Positions 1 to 7,779 of a stretch of DNA of 64,000 nt are shown in pieces. Source of the DNA: Mesorhizobium sp. L-2-11 (GTDB lineage: Bacteria > Pseudomonadota > Alphaproteobacteria > Rhizobiales > Rhizobiaceae); the NCBI RefSeq assembly GCF_016756595.1, contig NZ_AP023257.1:2496001-2560000 (forward strand). The letters run 5' to 3'. The translations under genes and the position numbers were made by a program. Each line of letters begins with the position of its first letter. The stretch's first letter is position 1. The notes beneath the pieces are model-generated. The model was not told the origin of the DNA and did no database searches. It worked only from the letters and a program-made list of their open reading frames with translations.

Positions 1-758
1 GGCGAGATCGATCTCCAGCACGGCGGCGCGATTCTGCTCTTCCTCCAGGCCGTTCTCGCCGACATTGGAATTGGATCCGACCGTCGCATAGAGCTTCGTG
101 CCGTCCTGCGAGGCGGTCACATCCTTGGTCCAGTGGTGGTTCCTCCCCGCAGGCAGGTCGACGATCTTCTCCGCCGGTGCGGTGATCTCGGTCGCACCCT
201 CCTGGTAGGGATAGGCCACAATTGCATTGGCGTTGGCGACGTAGAGCTTGCCGTTGAGCAGGGTCATGCCGAATGGCGAGAACAGCCCGGCGAGAAAGGC
301 GGTCTTGGTTTCCGCCACCCCGTCGCCGTCCTGGTCGCGCAGCAACGAGATGCGATTGGCGCTAGGCGTTTGCGCGCCGGCCTGGCTCTGGAAGAGGTCG
401 ACGAAGAAGCGGCGGATGCTGAAGCCCTCGTCCGGCTTGGGCGGCGCAGCGCTCTCCGCCACCAGCACGTCGCCGTTTGGCGCCACGTACAGCCAGCGCG
501 GGTGGTCGAGCCCGCCGGCAAACTCGTTGACTGCAAATCCCTGGGCCGCGTCGGCTTGGTGCCCTGCGGCCACGGCGTGGCCTTGGCGACATGGACCGTC
601 GGCAGCCAGGTCGGATTGGGCTCTGGCAGGGTCGGGTTGGGGCCATAGGTTTCCGCGATCGGAACGGTCGCCTCTTCGCGGGACATGAAGAAGATCGCTC
701 CTCCGGCAACGACGAAAACAACGATCAGGATGAGAAGAGCGGTAAGCAAGTTTTTCAC
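1..758 (-). pseudogene. PQQ-dependent sugar (sorbosone-type) dehydrogenase, frameshifted and cut by window edge
   Basis: The N-terminus has a membrane anchor (VKNLLTALLILIVVFVVAG), followed by a six-bladed-propeller quinoprotein fold typical of L-sorbosone/glucose dehydrogenases. Recognisable stretches are LDHPRWLYVAPNGDVLVAE, NRISLLRDQDGDG, LLNGKLYVANANAIVAY and LPAGRNHHWTKDV. The gene starts in one frame and continues in another: after WPQGTKP the protein resumes as DAAQGFAVNEF, which needs one extra base near position 553. The GTG at 758 is preferred because a GAGG lies just upstream in the minus direction; an in-frame GTG at 794 is the alternative. It is last in the cytochrome oxidase operon, so the enzyme would feed electrons from periplasmic sugar oxidation to the cytochrome c and oxidase encoded upstream. 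The 3' end lies outside the window. The family call is firm. Whether the shift is real or a sequencing error is unknown. Confidence 0.75.
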
Positions 759-794
759 CAGAACCTCGAAAAAGTCGAAAGAACCCAAACGCAC

Positions 795-1880
795 CTATCG
801 CGTTGCGGTTGCCGACGCAGCCGCCGATCGGGAGAAATAGGCCGCAAGCGCGCGGACGTCGTCGTCCGTCAGACCCTTCGCCGCATTGGCCATGAGATGG
901 CCGAAGCGCGTTCCGCCACGCTTTCCCGCCCTGAACAGCCCAAGCTGCGTCTCGATGTAGCGCGCCGGCTGGCCGGCGATCGAGGGATAGAGCGGGCTGC
1001 GGTCCTGTCTTCCGTGACAGCCGAGGCAGGCGGGCACGTTGGCCTCCTTGACGCCTCTCTCGGCGATTTGCCTGCCGCGCCGGACAAGGGCTGGATCGCC
1101 CGCGCCGCCGGGGTGCATCGCCGGCAGGGCGGCGAAATGCCTGGCCAGGTCCGGCCAGGACTGAGGCCCTGCCGCAATGGCGGGCAGGCTCATCAACCCG
1201 CTTGCCCGGCCTTCCTCGGCATAGGCACGCAGGCTTTCAAGCAGATAGGCCTCGCTCTGCCCGGCGAGAACGGGTATCGCCGGACCGCGCCCAAGGCCGT
1301 CCTCGCCGTGGCAGCGGGCGCAATCTGCGAGCACTTGCGGCAGGGTTCCGGCAGCGCCTGCTGGAGGCGCAAGCCTTTGGCCATAGGCGAGATCACGATA
1401 GGTGGCTTCGTCCAGCGACGGCAGTTCGCGTAGGAAGGCGACCATCGCCCAGACCTCGTCGTCGCGTTCTTGCGTCGGCCAAGCCGGCATGCCGGTGAAA
1501 CGCACGCCGTGCTTGACGATACGAAAAAGCTCCGCGTCCGACCATTCGCCGATGGTCCCGGCAAGGTCAGGCGGCTGCGGCAGCATTCTCATGACGACGG
1601 GTGATCGCGGCTCGCCCGGCGCACCGTGACAGATGGCGCAGCCGCGCGCGAAATGCCCGGCGGCCGGCTGAATCGCATGCCGTGGCAGAGCCTCTGGAAC
1701 CTCGACCGCCAGGGCATAGGTGCGCACAGCCGATCGCATGGCGAAATGGAGAAACCATTCCGTGATCTTCCAGTGACCGCTCGAGGCACCGACATTGAAA
1801 AAGCCGATCCAGGCCGCCAGCACCACGACGAAGGGCAGAATGGCAAGCGCTATGGCGAGCTTCTTCCAGCTGATATGCAT
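795..1880 (-). CDS. membrane-anchored three-heme cytochrome c
   Basis: The 361-residue protein has one N-terminal membrane segment (roughly residues 7-25, KKLAIALAILPFVVVLAAW) and three heme-attachment motifs in order: CAICH, CARCH and CLGCH. The last two lie in class I cytochrome c modules of the c4/c553 kind (CARCHGEDGLG, CLGCHGRQD, LAAYFSR). It is predicted to act in the periplasm as an electron shuttle between the quinoprotein dehydrogenase downstream and the caa3-type oxidase upstream in the operon. The ATG at 1880 overlaps the stop of the CtaG-like gene by one base. A longer upstream reading of this frame would run antisense-like through that gene and was not used. Confidence 0.85.
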   Translation of the reverse strand: MHISWKKLAIALAILPFVVVLAAWIGFFNVGASSGHWKITEWFLHFAMRSAVRTYALAVEVPEALPRHAIQPAAGHFARGCAICHGAPGEPRSPVVMRMLPQPPDLAGTIGEWSDAELFRIVKHGVRFTGMPAWPTQERDDEVWAMVAFLRELPSLDEATYRDLAYGQRLAPPAGAAGTLPQVLADCARCHGEDGLGRGPAIPVLAGQSEAYLLESLRAYAEEGRASGLMSLPAIAAGPQSWPDLARHFAALPAMHPGGAGDPALVRRGRQIAERGVKEANVPACLGCHGRQDRSPLYPSIAGQPARYIETQLGLFRAGKRGGTRFGHLMANAAKGLTDDDVRALAAYFSRSAAASATATR

Positions 1881-2503
1881 CAGATCGTTTTCCGCGGTGG
1901 TGTGGCGAGGATGCGCGCGAAAAGCGTCATGCCGCCGGCCAGGTAGACCGCAGCGCCGACCAGAAGCATGATCACGCCGCCAAGTTCCTGATCCTGCTGA
2001 GCGGAAAGCGCGACGCCAAAGCAGCTTGTCTCGCCGGTCCCATAAAGCGGCCGCGGGGTCAGCGCCAGCAGCGCGCCGAGCAAGGTCATGTGAATGGACG
2101 TCAGAAGCAGGGCGAAGGCGCCGGCGGCATTGCCTGTGTTGTGCGAGCCGCGGCGCGGCAGGCAGGCCAGCCACAGGAACAGCCCGGCGGCGAGGAATGT
2201 GACCTGCTCGACCGCGGTGACAAACAGCGAGCTTTGCGCCAGAGCCCGCAAGGCCGGCGCGTGCCAGGACCAGACGATCATGAGTTCGACGAGGGAGGCG
2301 GGCAGCGCGAGGGTGAACGCCCGGCTTGCATCTGGTGTCGGGCCGAGCGGGATCCCGATCGCCATCAGCGGCGCGGCGATCGCCACCACTCCCATATGCG
2401 CCAGCATGTGCGCCGAAAACGAATCCCGCCAGCCGTCGAGCAGCGGCCCGAGCCAGACCAGGGCGAGGACGAGGATGCCGAGGATCAAGCAGGCGCGTCT
2501 CAC
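1880..2503 (-). CDS. CtaG-like (caa3-type) cytochrome c oxidase assembly membrane protein
   Basis: A 207-residue polytopic membrane protein with about five to six hydrophobic segments. It carries the features of the caa3_CtaG family: HMLAHMGVVAIAAPLMAIG near the start, a WSWHAP motif, and a LTSIHMTLLGALLALTPRPLY segment. This family takes part in maturation of the copper centres of heme-copper oxidases and is distinct from the periplasmic Cox11-type CtaG. A GTG at 2503 overlaps the upstream stop (GTGA) and has GGAG eight bases before it. An in-frame GTG at 2512 is possible but has a poorer ribosome site. Position inside the oxidase operon supports the call. Confidence 0.8.
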   Translation of the reverse strand: MRRACLILGILVLALVWLGPLLDGWRDSFSAHMLAHMGVVAIAAPLMAIGIPLGPTPDASRAFTLALPASLVELMIVWSWHAPALRALAQSSLFVTAVEQVTFLAAGLFLWLACLPRRGSHNTGNAAGAFALLLTSIHMTLLGALLALTPRPLYGTGETSCFGVALSAQQDQELGGVIMLLVGAAVYLAGGMTLFARILATPPRKTI

Positions 2504-2880
2504 CGGATACACTCCGTCAGGAACAATGCGGGCATCGCCGTGAAGATCACGGCGATGAAGCTAAGATCCGAGAGCAGCAGCGTCGCAAAGCCCTGGAACA
2601 GGGTCCGGTCGCGTCTCGTCGGATCGTCATGCGGCGGATCGTCTGTGCCGAAGCCCCATTGCCGCCAGGCGAGCCATGCTGACAGCGCGATCAGCGACAG
2701 GGCGACCACAGTGGCGACGGCGATGCCGGCGCGCACAGCGCTGAAACTCAGCCCGACAAGTTCAGGCTTGGCGCAGTAGATCGCCGCGCCGACGTAGCAA
2801 ACAAGGAAATGCGCAGCCCACACCACCGGCGCGGTGAACAGCGTCCAGAGTGTCTCGATCTGTTTCGGGACGAGCCGCAT
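2500..2880 (-). CDS. small four-helix membrane protein of the oxidase operon
   Basis: A 126-residue protein with about three to four hydrophobic segments (WTLFTAPVVWAAHFLVCY, AGIAVATVVALSLIALSAWLAW, LSFIAVIFTAMPALFL). I do not recognise a named family with confidence; similar small proteins sit next to caa3-type oxidases in rhizobia. The start at 2880 (MRLVPKQIETL) leaves seven bases after the stop of the COX1-COX3 gene. The stop overlaps the next gene by four bases, so translational coupling is likely. A role in oxidase assembly is inferred only from position. Confidence 0.7.
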   Translation of the reverse strand: MRLVPKQIETLWTLFTAPVVWAAHFLVCYVGAAIYCAKPELVGLSFSAVRAGIAVATVVALSLIALSAWLAWRQWGFGTDDPPHDDPTRRDRTLFQGFATLLLSDLSFIAVIFTAMPALFLTECIR

Positions 2881-2887
2881 CGCCGCC

Positions 2888-5404
2888 TCACATCGCTGCC
2901 GGAAACAGGCCGATGATGGCGAAGGTGATGACGGCGGCAATCAGCAGGAAATGCCAGTAGAGCACCACGTTGCCAAGATCCAGGTCATGCTTCGGCGTCA
3001 GTCGGCCGGCCAGCGAGCGGGCCAGGCAATAGGCCTGCATGACCGTGCCGAGCGCCGCATGGGCGAGTACCCAGATCACCAGGATCCACACGATTGCGGG
3101 ATAGACGTGACGCGTCGGGTCCATGCCTGGAAACCACGGCGCGGCCAGACCTGTGGCGGATGCGGCAACGGTCGTCAGCAGGGACAGCACCAGCAAGCCG
3201 CGCATAGTGGCCGTAGCGCCGCGCCTGTTGACCGTGCGTGCCGCCACCATCAGGCCCCACGCCGCAGCGAACAGGCTGGCAGCGACCAGTGACCAGACCG
3301 CATCGGGCCCGGCAATCCCCGCGGTGAAGTCGGCATGGATCGTCCAGTAGAAGAAATAGCCGAAGACGAGGCTGGCGAATGCCGTGCCGTCGCCCACCAT
3401 GGTGATGAACATCGCCCACCAGCCCACGGAATCGGAGCCGGAGGCATAAAGCGGCAGGCTGAGGCCGAGGCCGACATCCTTTTCCGGCTTCTCGGGGATT
3501 TCGCCAGTGCCCGTCCAGAGCCAGTAGATGACGGCGCAAAAGCAGATGATTGCGGCCAGCGCCGTGGCGATCCACCAGTGGAAGGTAAGCGCGATGAAAG
3601 CGGCCCCGAGCGAGAGGGCCGAGACGATGGTGACTTGGGAGGTGCCGCCGACGCGCAGCACCTGGACGGGTTCGGCGTCGAGCACGGAGGTGACCAGTCC
3701 CTCGCGCCATCCCTCTTCCGCGTCGGGCAGGTAATAGCGGCCTTCATTGACCTTGCGGGCAAGGTCTTTCTGGTCCCAAAGGGGGTAGCGACTGCACACG
3801 ATGGGTATCGAGCGGACGCCCCAGTTCTCCTCCGGCTCGGAAATCCATTCCAGCGTGCCGGCATTCCAAGGGTTGAATTCGCCGCGCGGCTGCCGGTGCT
3901 TCGGCCTGAGCACGTCGAAGACGACGACCAGCACGCCCGCGGCGAAAATGAAGGCCCCGGCCGTCGAGATCAGGTTCAGCCAGTCCCAGCCGATTTCGGC
4001 TGGATAGGTGAAGACGCGGCGGGGCATGCCGCGCAAGCCGCTCAGATGCATGGGGAAAAAGGCGATGTTGAAGCCGCAGAACATCAGCCAGAAGGCAATC
4101 CGCCCCAACCGGTCGGAGAGCTTCTTCGCGTCGATCAGCGGATAGTAGTAATAGAGCCCGGCCACGACCGGGAAAAGCATGCCGCCGATCAGCACATAAT
4201 GGAGATGCGCAACGACAAAATACGTGTCATGCGCCTGCCAGTCGAAGGGTGCGAGCGCCACCATGACGCCGGTCAGTCCGCCGATGACGAAGATGGCAAG
4301 CCCTCCGGTGCCGAACAGCATGGGGGTCGAGAAGATCACCCGGCCGGCCAGCATGGTGGCGATGAAGACGAAGATCTGCACGCCGGTCGGGATCGCCACC
4401 GCCTCGGAGGCCGCCGAGAAGAAAGCCAGAGAGATCTGCGGCAGGCCAGTCGCAAACATGTGGTGTACCCACAGGCCGAAGGAGAGGAACCCCGTCCCAA
4501 CTGCCGCGAGCACGATCCAGGAATAACCAACGATCGGACGCTGCGAAAAAGTCGGAACGATCATGGCCATCAGCGCGATGGCCGGCAGGAAGATGATGTA
4601 GACCTCGGGATGGCCGAATATCCAGAACAGGTGCTGCCACAGCAGCGGGTCGCCGCCGCGCGCTGCATCGAAGAACGGCCAGTCGAACATTCTTTCCATC
4701 TCGAACAGGAGGTCGCCGGCGATCAGCGGCGGGAAGGCGAACAGGATCATTCCGGCAACGATCAGCAGGTACCAGGCGAAGAGCGGCATAAGGTTGATGC
4801 GCATGCCCGGCGCGCGGCATTTCATGATGCCGACGATGAGCTCGACGGCGGCCGCGATCGACGCGACTTCGATGAAGGAAAGGCCGAGCAGCCAGATGTC
4901 GGCGCCAATGCCGGAGAACTCCTTGTCGGTGGCGAGCGGCGGATACATAAACCAGCCTGCCGACGGCGCCGCATTGAAGAAGATCGAGCCGCAGACGAAG
5001 ATGCCGCCGAGCAAAAAGCTCCAGAAACTGAAGGCGCCGAGGCGCGGGAACGGCATCTCGCGGGCACCCAGCATCGGCGGCAGCAGGAAGATCGCGACCG
5101 CCTCGAAGATTGGCACCGCGAACAGGAACATCATCACCGTGCCGTGCAGGGTGAAAGCCTGGTTGAAGAAGTCGGCCGAGAGAAAATCGTTGTCTGGCAC
5201 GGCGAGCTGCAGCCGCATCAGCAGCGCGAGCACGCCGGCAAAGAGCATGAAGGCGAAGGCGGCCGAGCCGTACCAGAGGCCGATCTGGTAATTGTTCACC
5301 GAGGTCCAGTAGCGCCAGCCGGCCGGATTGGCCCACACGGCGCGCAGCCGTTCTTCCTGCGCCTTGTATTCTTGCGGCGAACGAGCCTTGACCGCAGCGC
5401 TCAT
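2888..5404 (-). CDS. ctaD: cytochrome c oxidase subunit I fused to subunit III
   Basis: An 838-residue membrane protein. Residues 1 to about 590 are COX1: heme and copper ligands are visible in FTLHGTVMM, GHPEVY (type A1 signature with the proton-channel Glu and cross-linked Tyr), LWVHHMFATG and VVAHLHYVL. From about residue 640 it continues as a COX3-like domain (LPLYASGSDSVGWWAMF, GYFFYWTIHADF, VLYWHFLLIAAVITF). Such COX1-COX3 fusions are known in bacterial caa3-type oxidases. It would reduce oxygen to water and pump protons in the inner membrane. The ATG at 5404 overlaps the stop of subunit II (ATGA), so the two subunits are probably translated together. Confidence 0.93.
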   Translation of the reverse strand: MSAAVKARSPQEYKAQEERLRAVWANPAGWRYWTSVNNYQIGLWYGSAAFAFMLFAGVLALLMRLQLAVPDNDFLSADFFNQAFTLHGTVMMFLFAVPIFEAVAIFLLPPMLGAREMPFPRLGAFSFWSFLLGGIFVCGSIFFNAAPSAGWFMYPPLATDKEFSGIGADIWLLGLSFIEVASIAAAVELIVGIMKCRAPGMRINLMPLFAWYLLIVAGMILFAFPPLIAGDLLFEMERMFDWPFFDAARGGDPLLWQHLFWIFGHPEVYIIFLPAIALMAMIVPTFSQRPIVGYSWIVLAAVGTGFLSFGLWVHHMFATGLPQISLAFFSAASEAVAIPTGVQIFVFIATMLAGRVIFSTPMLFGTGGLAIFVIGGLTGVMVALAPFDWQAHDTYFVVAHLHYVLIGGMLFPVVAGLYYYYPLIDAKKLSDRLGRIAFWLMFCGFNIAFFPMHLSGLRGMPRRVFTYPAEIGWDWLNLISTAGAFIFAAGVLVVVFDVLRPKHRQPRGEFNPWNAGTLEWISEPEENWGVRSIPIVCSRYPLWDQKDLARKVNEGRYYLPDAEEGWREGLVTSVLDAEPVQVLRVGGTSQVTIVSALSLGAAFIALTFHWWIATALAAIICFCAVIYWLWTGTGEIPEKPEKDVGLGLSLPLYASGSDSVGWWAMFITMVGDGTAFASLVFGYFFYWTIHADFTAGIAGPDAVWSLVAASLFAAAWGLMVAARTVNRRGATATMRGLLVLSLLTTVAASATGLAAPWFPGMDPTRHVYPAIVWILVIWVLAHAALGTVMQAYCLARSLAGRLTPKHDLDLGNVVLYWHFLLIAAVITFAIIGLFPAAM

Positions 5405-6390
5405 CGCAGGCCCCTCAGCCAGGCGGCTATGGCGCGAATGTCGTCCGGTGGCAACATTTCGAAGGCCGGCATCCTGGAACCAGGCTTGATCAGGTCGGGC
5501 CGGGCGATGAAGCGGGTGACGGCGTCTTCGGTGTTGGGCAGGATTCCGGCTGCGACGGTGGCGCGGGAACCGACATGCGAAAGATCCGGGCCGATCAGGC
5601 CGCGCGCTTCGGTGCCGGCGACGAAATGGCAGGACCCGCAGCCATGGCGCAAGAATAGCGCGCCGCCGCTTGCGCCGGCCCCTTCTGCGGGAATTGCCTG
5701 GGCGGCAAGCCAGGACCGGAATGCTTCGGGCGCCATAGCCACGGCCGAGAACGCCATTAACGCGTGCGACGTGCCGCAATATTCCGCGCACGGCCCGCGG
5801 AATGTACCAGGTTTGGTGGCCATGATCGAAAGCCTGTTGGTGCGGCCGGGAATCATGTCCATCTTGCCGCCAAGCGGTGGGATCCAGAAGGAATGGATCA
5901 CATCGGCGCTTTTCAGGGTCAATTCGACCCGCTCGCCGACCGGCAGCCTGATCTCGTTGGCGGACGCGACCGGCGGTCCCTGAGGAGGGTGATAGACAAC
6001 TTCCCACCAGAACTGCCTGCCGGTGACTTCGATCCGCAGGGCGGCGGAACTCGCCTGGGCGAAGGGCCGAAGGCCAGGCATCAGCCACAGCGCATAGGCG
6101 AGCAGGGCACAAAGCGTGACCGAGGGGAAGACTACGCCGCCCCAAAGGATGATGTTGCTGGCAGATTTTTCGGCCAGCCTGCGGCGATTGACCAGGGCTG
6201 AATGAAGAAGCAGGCCGACCACGCCCAGCCAGATGACGGCGCCGCCGCTTAGCATGACCCAAAACAGCATTTGTATCTGCTGCGCTTCCGCTCCCGCGGG
6301 CTCAAGTGCCGACTGAGTGCTCGACTGGGTGTCGGCAGAGCCGCTCGCGAGCAACAATGACGCAGCTGACAGGCTGAAATATCTACCCAT
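5401..6390 (-). CDS. ctaC: cytochrome c oxidase subunit II with C-terminal cytochrome c domain
   Basis: A 329-residue protein with a signal sequence (MGRYFSLSAASLLLASGSA), two membrane helices (LFWVMLSGGAVIWLGVVGL and ILWGGVVFPSVTLCALLAY) and a CuA domain. CuA ligands are visible in HSFWIPPLGGKMD and CAEYCGTSHALM. The last 100 residues form a cytochrome c domain with CGSCH and a distal Met in GSRMPAFEML. This layout defines a caa3-type oxidase whose own cytochrome c is the electron entry point. The ATG at 6390 has an excellent ribosome site (GGAGGGG, six bases before). It is the first gene of the six-gene minus-strand operon. Confidence 0.92.
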   Translation of the reverse strand: MGRYFSLSAASLLLASGSADTQSSTQSALEPAGAEAQQIQMLFWVMLSGGAVIWLGVVGLLLHSALVNRRRLAEKSASNIILWGGVVFPSVTLCALLAYALWLMPGLRPFAQASSAALRIEVTGRQFWWEVVYHPPQGPPVASANEIRLPVGERVELTLKSADVIHSFWIPPLGGKMDMIPGRTNRLSIMATKPGTFRGPCAEYCGTSHALMAFSAVAMAPEAFRSWLAAQAIPAEGAGASGGALFLRHGCGSCHFVAGTEARGLIGPDLSHVGSRATVAAGILPNTEDAVTRFIARPDLIKPGSRMPAFEMLPPDDIRAIAAWLRGLR

Positions 6391-6467
6391 TTGCAACCCC
6401 TCCGCGGTAAACCGGCTCGAGGGGCGGAAGGTTCCGGGCACTGAGCTTTCGACGGTGCAGAACCTTT

Positions 6468-6640
6468 GATGGCGGAGCGAGGCGCCCCCTCTGTCCTGCC
6501 GGACAGAGGGGGCGCGAAGGATCGCAACGGATCACCATTTATCCTGAACCGCTGCATTCTTCGGCTGATGTCACGGAATGGATCCCAGGGTCTGCGCCGC
6601 GTCGCTTCACTCCTTTTTCGCCGCCGCCCTTCGGGTAAAT
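6468..6640. repeat. Mesorhizobium-type dispersed intergenic repeat with strong hairpin
   Basis: The oxidase-to-DUF2267 intergenic gap (6391-6726) holds a repeat. It includes a perfect 14-bp stem (GCGCCCCCTCTGTC at 6482-6495, its complement at 6502-6515) and then the phrases CGCGAAGGATCGC, GCTGCATTCTTCGGCT, ATGGATCC and GGGTCTGCGCCGCGTCGCTTC. The same phrases recur at 61650-61731 and 62781-62806, split by the second IS630 copy. Repeats of this kind are very common between Mesorhizobium genes. No gene was seen in the gap. Confidence 0.8.
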
Positions 6641-6726
6641 TCAACGCGTGACGAAACAATCGCGCTCGATCTCCGTTTGCCCGTCGTAGCGAGAGTTGGG
6701 GCGGGCTATGCCCAGAGGAGGCGATG

Positions 6727-7164
6727 ATGAGCGCAACCGGCTTGGAAGTTTTTGACAAAACCCTGCAGACGACAAACATCTGGCTGGACGAGATCATGGC
6801 CGATCACGGGCCCGACAGGCGCCTGGCCTGGCATATGCTGGGAGCCGTTCTACGCACCTTGCGGGATTGGCTGCAGATCGAACTGGCTGCGAATTTGGGG
6901 GCGGAACTGCCGCTTCTGGTGCGCGGCGCCTACTATGATCGGTATCGGCCGCGTGATCTGCCCACGAGCAGCCGTTCGTTGGAGGATTTTTTGCAGCGGG
7001 TGGCCGAGGAGATGAAATCCACGCGACCGGTGAATCCCGAAGATGCGACGAGATCCGTGTTCAAGGTGATCGCCAGGCATGTCGACCTCGGCCAGTCGGC
7101 CAAGGTGCGGGACGCGTTGCCGAAGCAGATCCGGTCGCTTTGGCCCGAAAGTGTTGGAGTCTAG
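6727..7164 (+). CDS. DUF2267 family protein
   Basis: A 145-residue soluble protein matching DUF2267: FDKTLQTTNIWLDEIM, then HMLGAVLRTLRDWL, LPLLVRGAYYDRY and VFKVIARHVDLGQSAKVRDALPKQIRSLWP. DUF2267 proteins have an alpha-helical fold, often occur next to stress genes in rhizobia, and have no firmly established function. The ribosome site AGGAGG (6716-6721) is five bases before the ATG at 6727 and only two before the ATG at 6724, so the second ATG is preferred. It stands alone between the oxidase operon and the prkA cluster. Confidence 0.85.
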   Translation: MSATGLEVFDKTLQTTNIWLDEIMADHGPDRRLAWHMLGAVLRTLRDWLQIELAANLGAELPLLVRGAYYDRYRPRDLPTSSRSLEDFLQRVAEEMKSTRPVNPEDATRSVFKVIARHVDLGQSAKVRDALPKQIRSLWPESVGV

Positions 7165-7200
7165 CAGCAAGACCAACGGTCGGGCCTGCCGATGCGGTCC

Positions 7201-7379
7201 TCAACCGCCTCCGCCCGGGCGGTCGTTTTCCTCGCGATACAGTCGCTCGGTGGCCCGATCGCTTTCTCTGCGCTCTGCAGGCCCACGACGTCGCCACGTC
7301 AGGAGTGCGTAGGCGAGCAGGATCGCCAGCAGTAGCGGGCGCCAGCAACGACGATCAACCACATACTGTTCTCGAACAT
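7201..7379 (-). pseudogene. small single-helix membrane protein, apparently frameshifted
   Basis: The minus-strand ATG at 7379 has AAAGGAG seven bases upstream and begins MFENSMWLIVVAGA. It then hits a stop after switching to a nonsense-looking tail. In the neighbouring frame the sequence continues naturally as PLLLAILLAYALLTWRRRG and a charged tail ending in REENDRPGGGG at 7201. One base missing near 7340 (GGCGCCC where GGCGGCCC would restore the frame) reconciles the two. The restored product would be about 59 residues: a short N-terminus, one membrane helix and a basic/acidic cytoplasmic tail. The alternative, an intact ORF from an ATG immediately after the ribosome site (start 7386), is less likely because of spacing. 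Confidence 0.55.
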
Positions 7380-7779
7380 GGAACATCTCCTTTCCCAAGT
7401 TACCGAGCAGGAGCCAAACCGTTGCTCCCGGTGCGGGCTTGGACGCCGCAGTGCAGCTTTGTTCGCCGAAAGGCCTGTGCGTCGCCATTCACTGCTGAGC
7501 GCGGGCAACTGCTGATCGCGGGCGGTTTATTCCTTCAGAAAGGCAGCTTGTACCCAGCGGGCTGTTGCACTCGGCAAGCACTGGTGGAAGAATGGACATC
7601 CCTCGGAAACGTTCCATTGTGCGAGCCATTCGCTGGCTGACTTCCAGGCGTTCACGATATCTGTCTCGACCCCTAACATCCGGTCGCAGACGCACTACGT
7701 GTAGTAGGGAACCACAAAGGCTTTCCGACAGTTGAATGAAGAGGCGACAGCAACCAGACCGGCCGGGGCGAGGAATACC
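7380..7779. other. gene-free stretch upstream of prkA
   Basis: About 400 bases with no convincing ORF on either strand. The only structure I can support is the EcfG-like promoter near its right end, listed separately. Confidence 0.6.
7708..7733 (+). promoter_or_regulatory. EcfG-like general-stress promoter upstream of prkA
   Basis: GGAAC (7708-7712), 17 bases, then AGTT (7730-7733). The published alphaproteobacterial sigma-EcfG consensus is GGAAC-N16/17-CGTT. The site ends 46 bases before the prkA start, a plausible distance for a promoter. Confidence 0.5.

Noticed and set aside
3335..5983. 882-codon plus-strand frame opposite the oxidase genes
   Set aside because: Composition (His/Asp/Gln-rich, no domains) is typical of an antisense shadow of membrane-protein codons.
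6482..6515. Strong hairpin as the oxidase operon terminator
   Set aside because: It is upstream of the operon start, not downstream, and belongs to a dispersed repeat.
7602..7620. GGAAACGTTCC as a stress promoter for the small minus-strand gene
   Set aside because: Spacing to a -10 element does not fit and it lies over 200 bases from the start codon.
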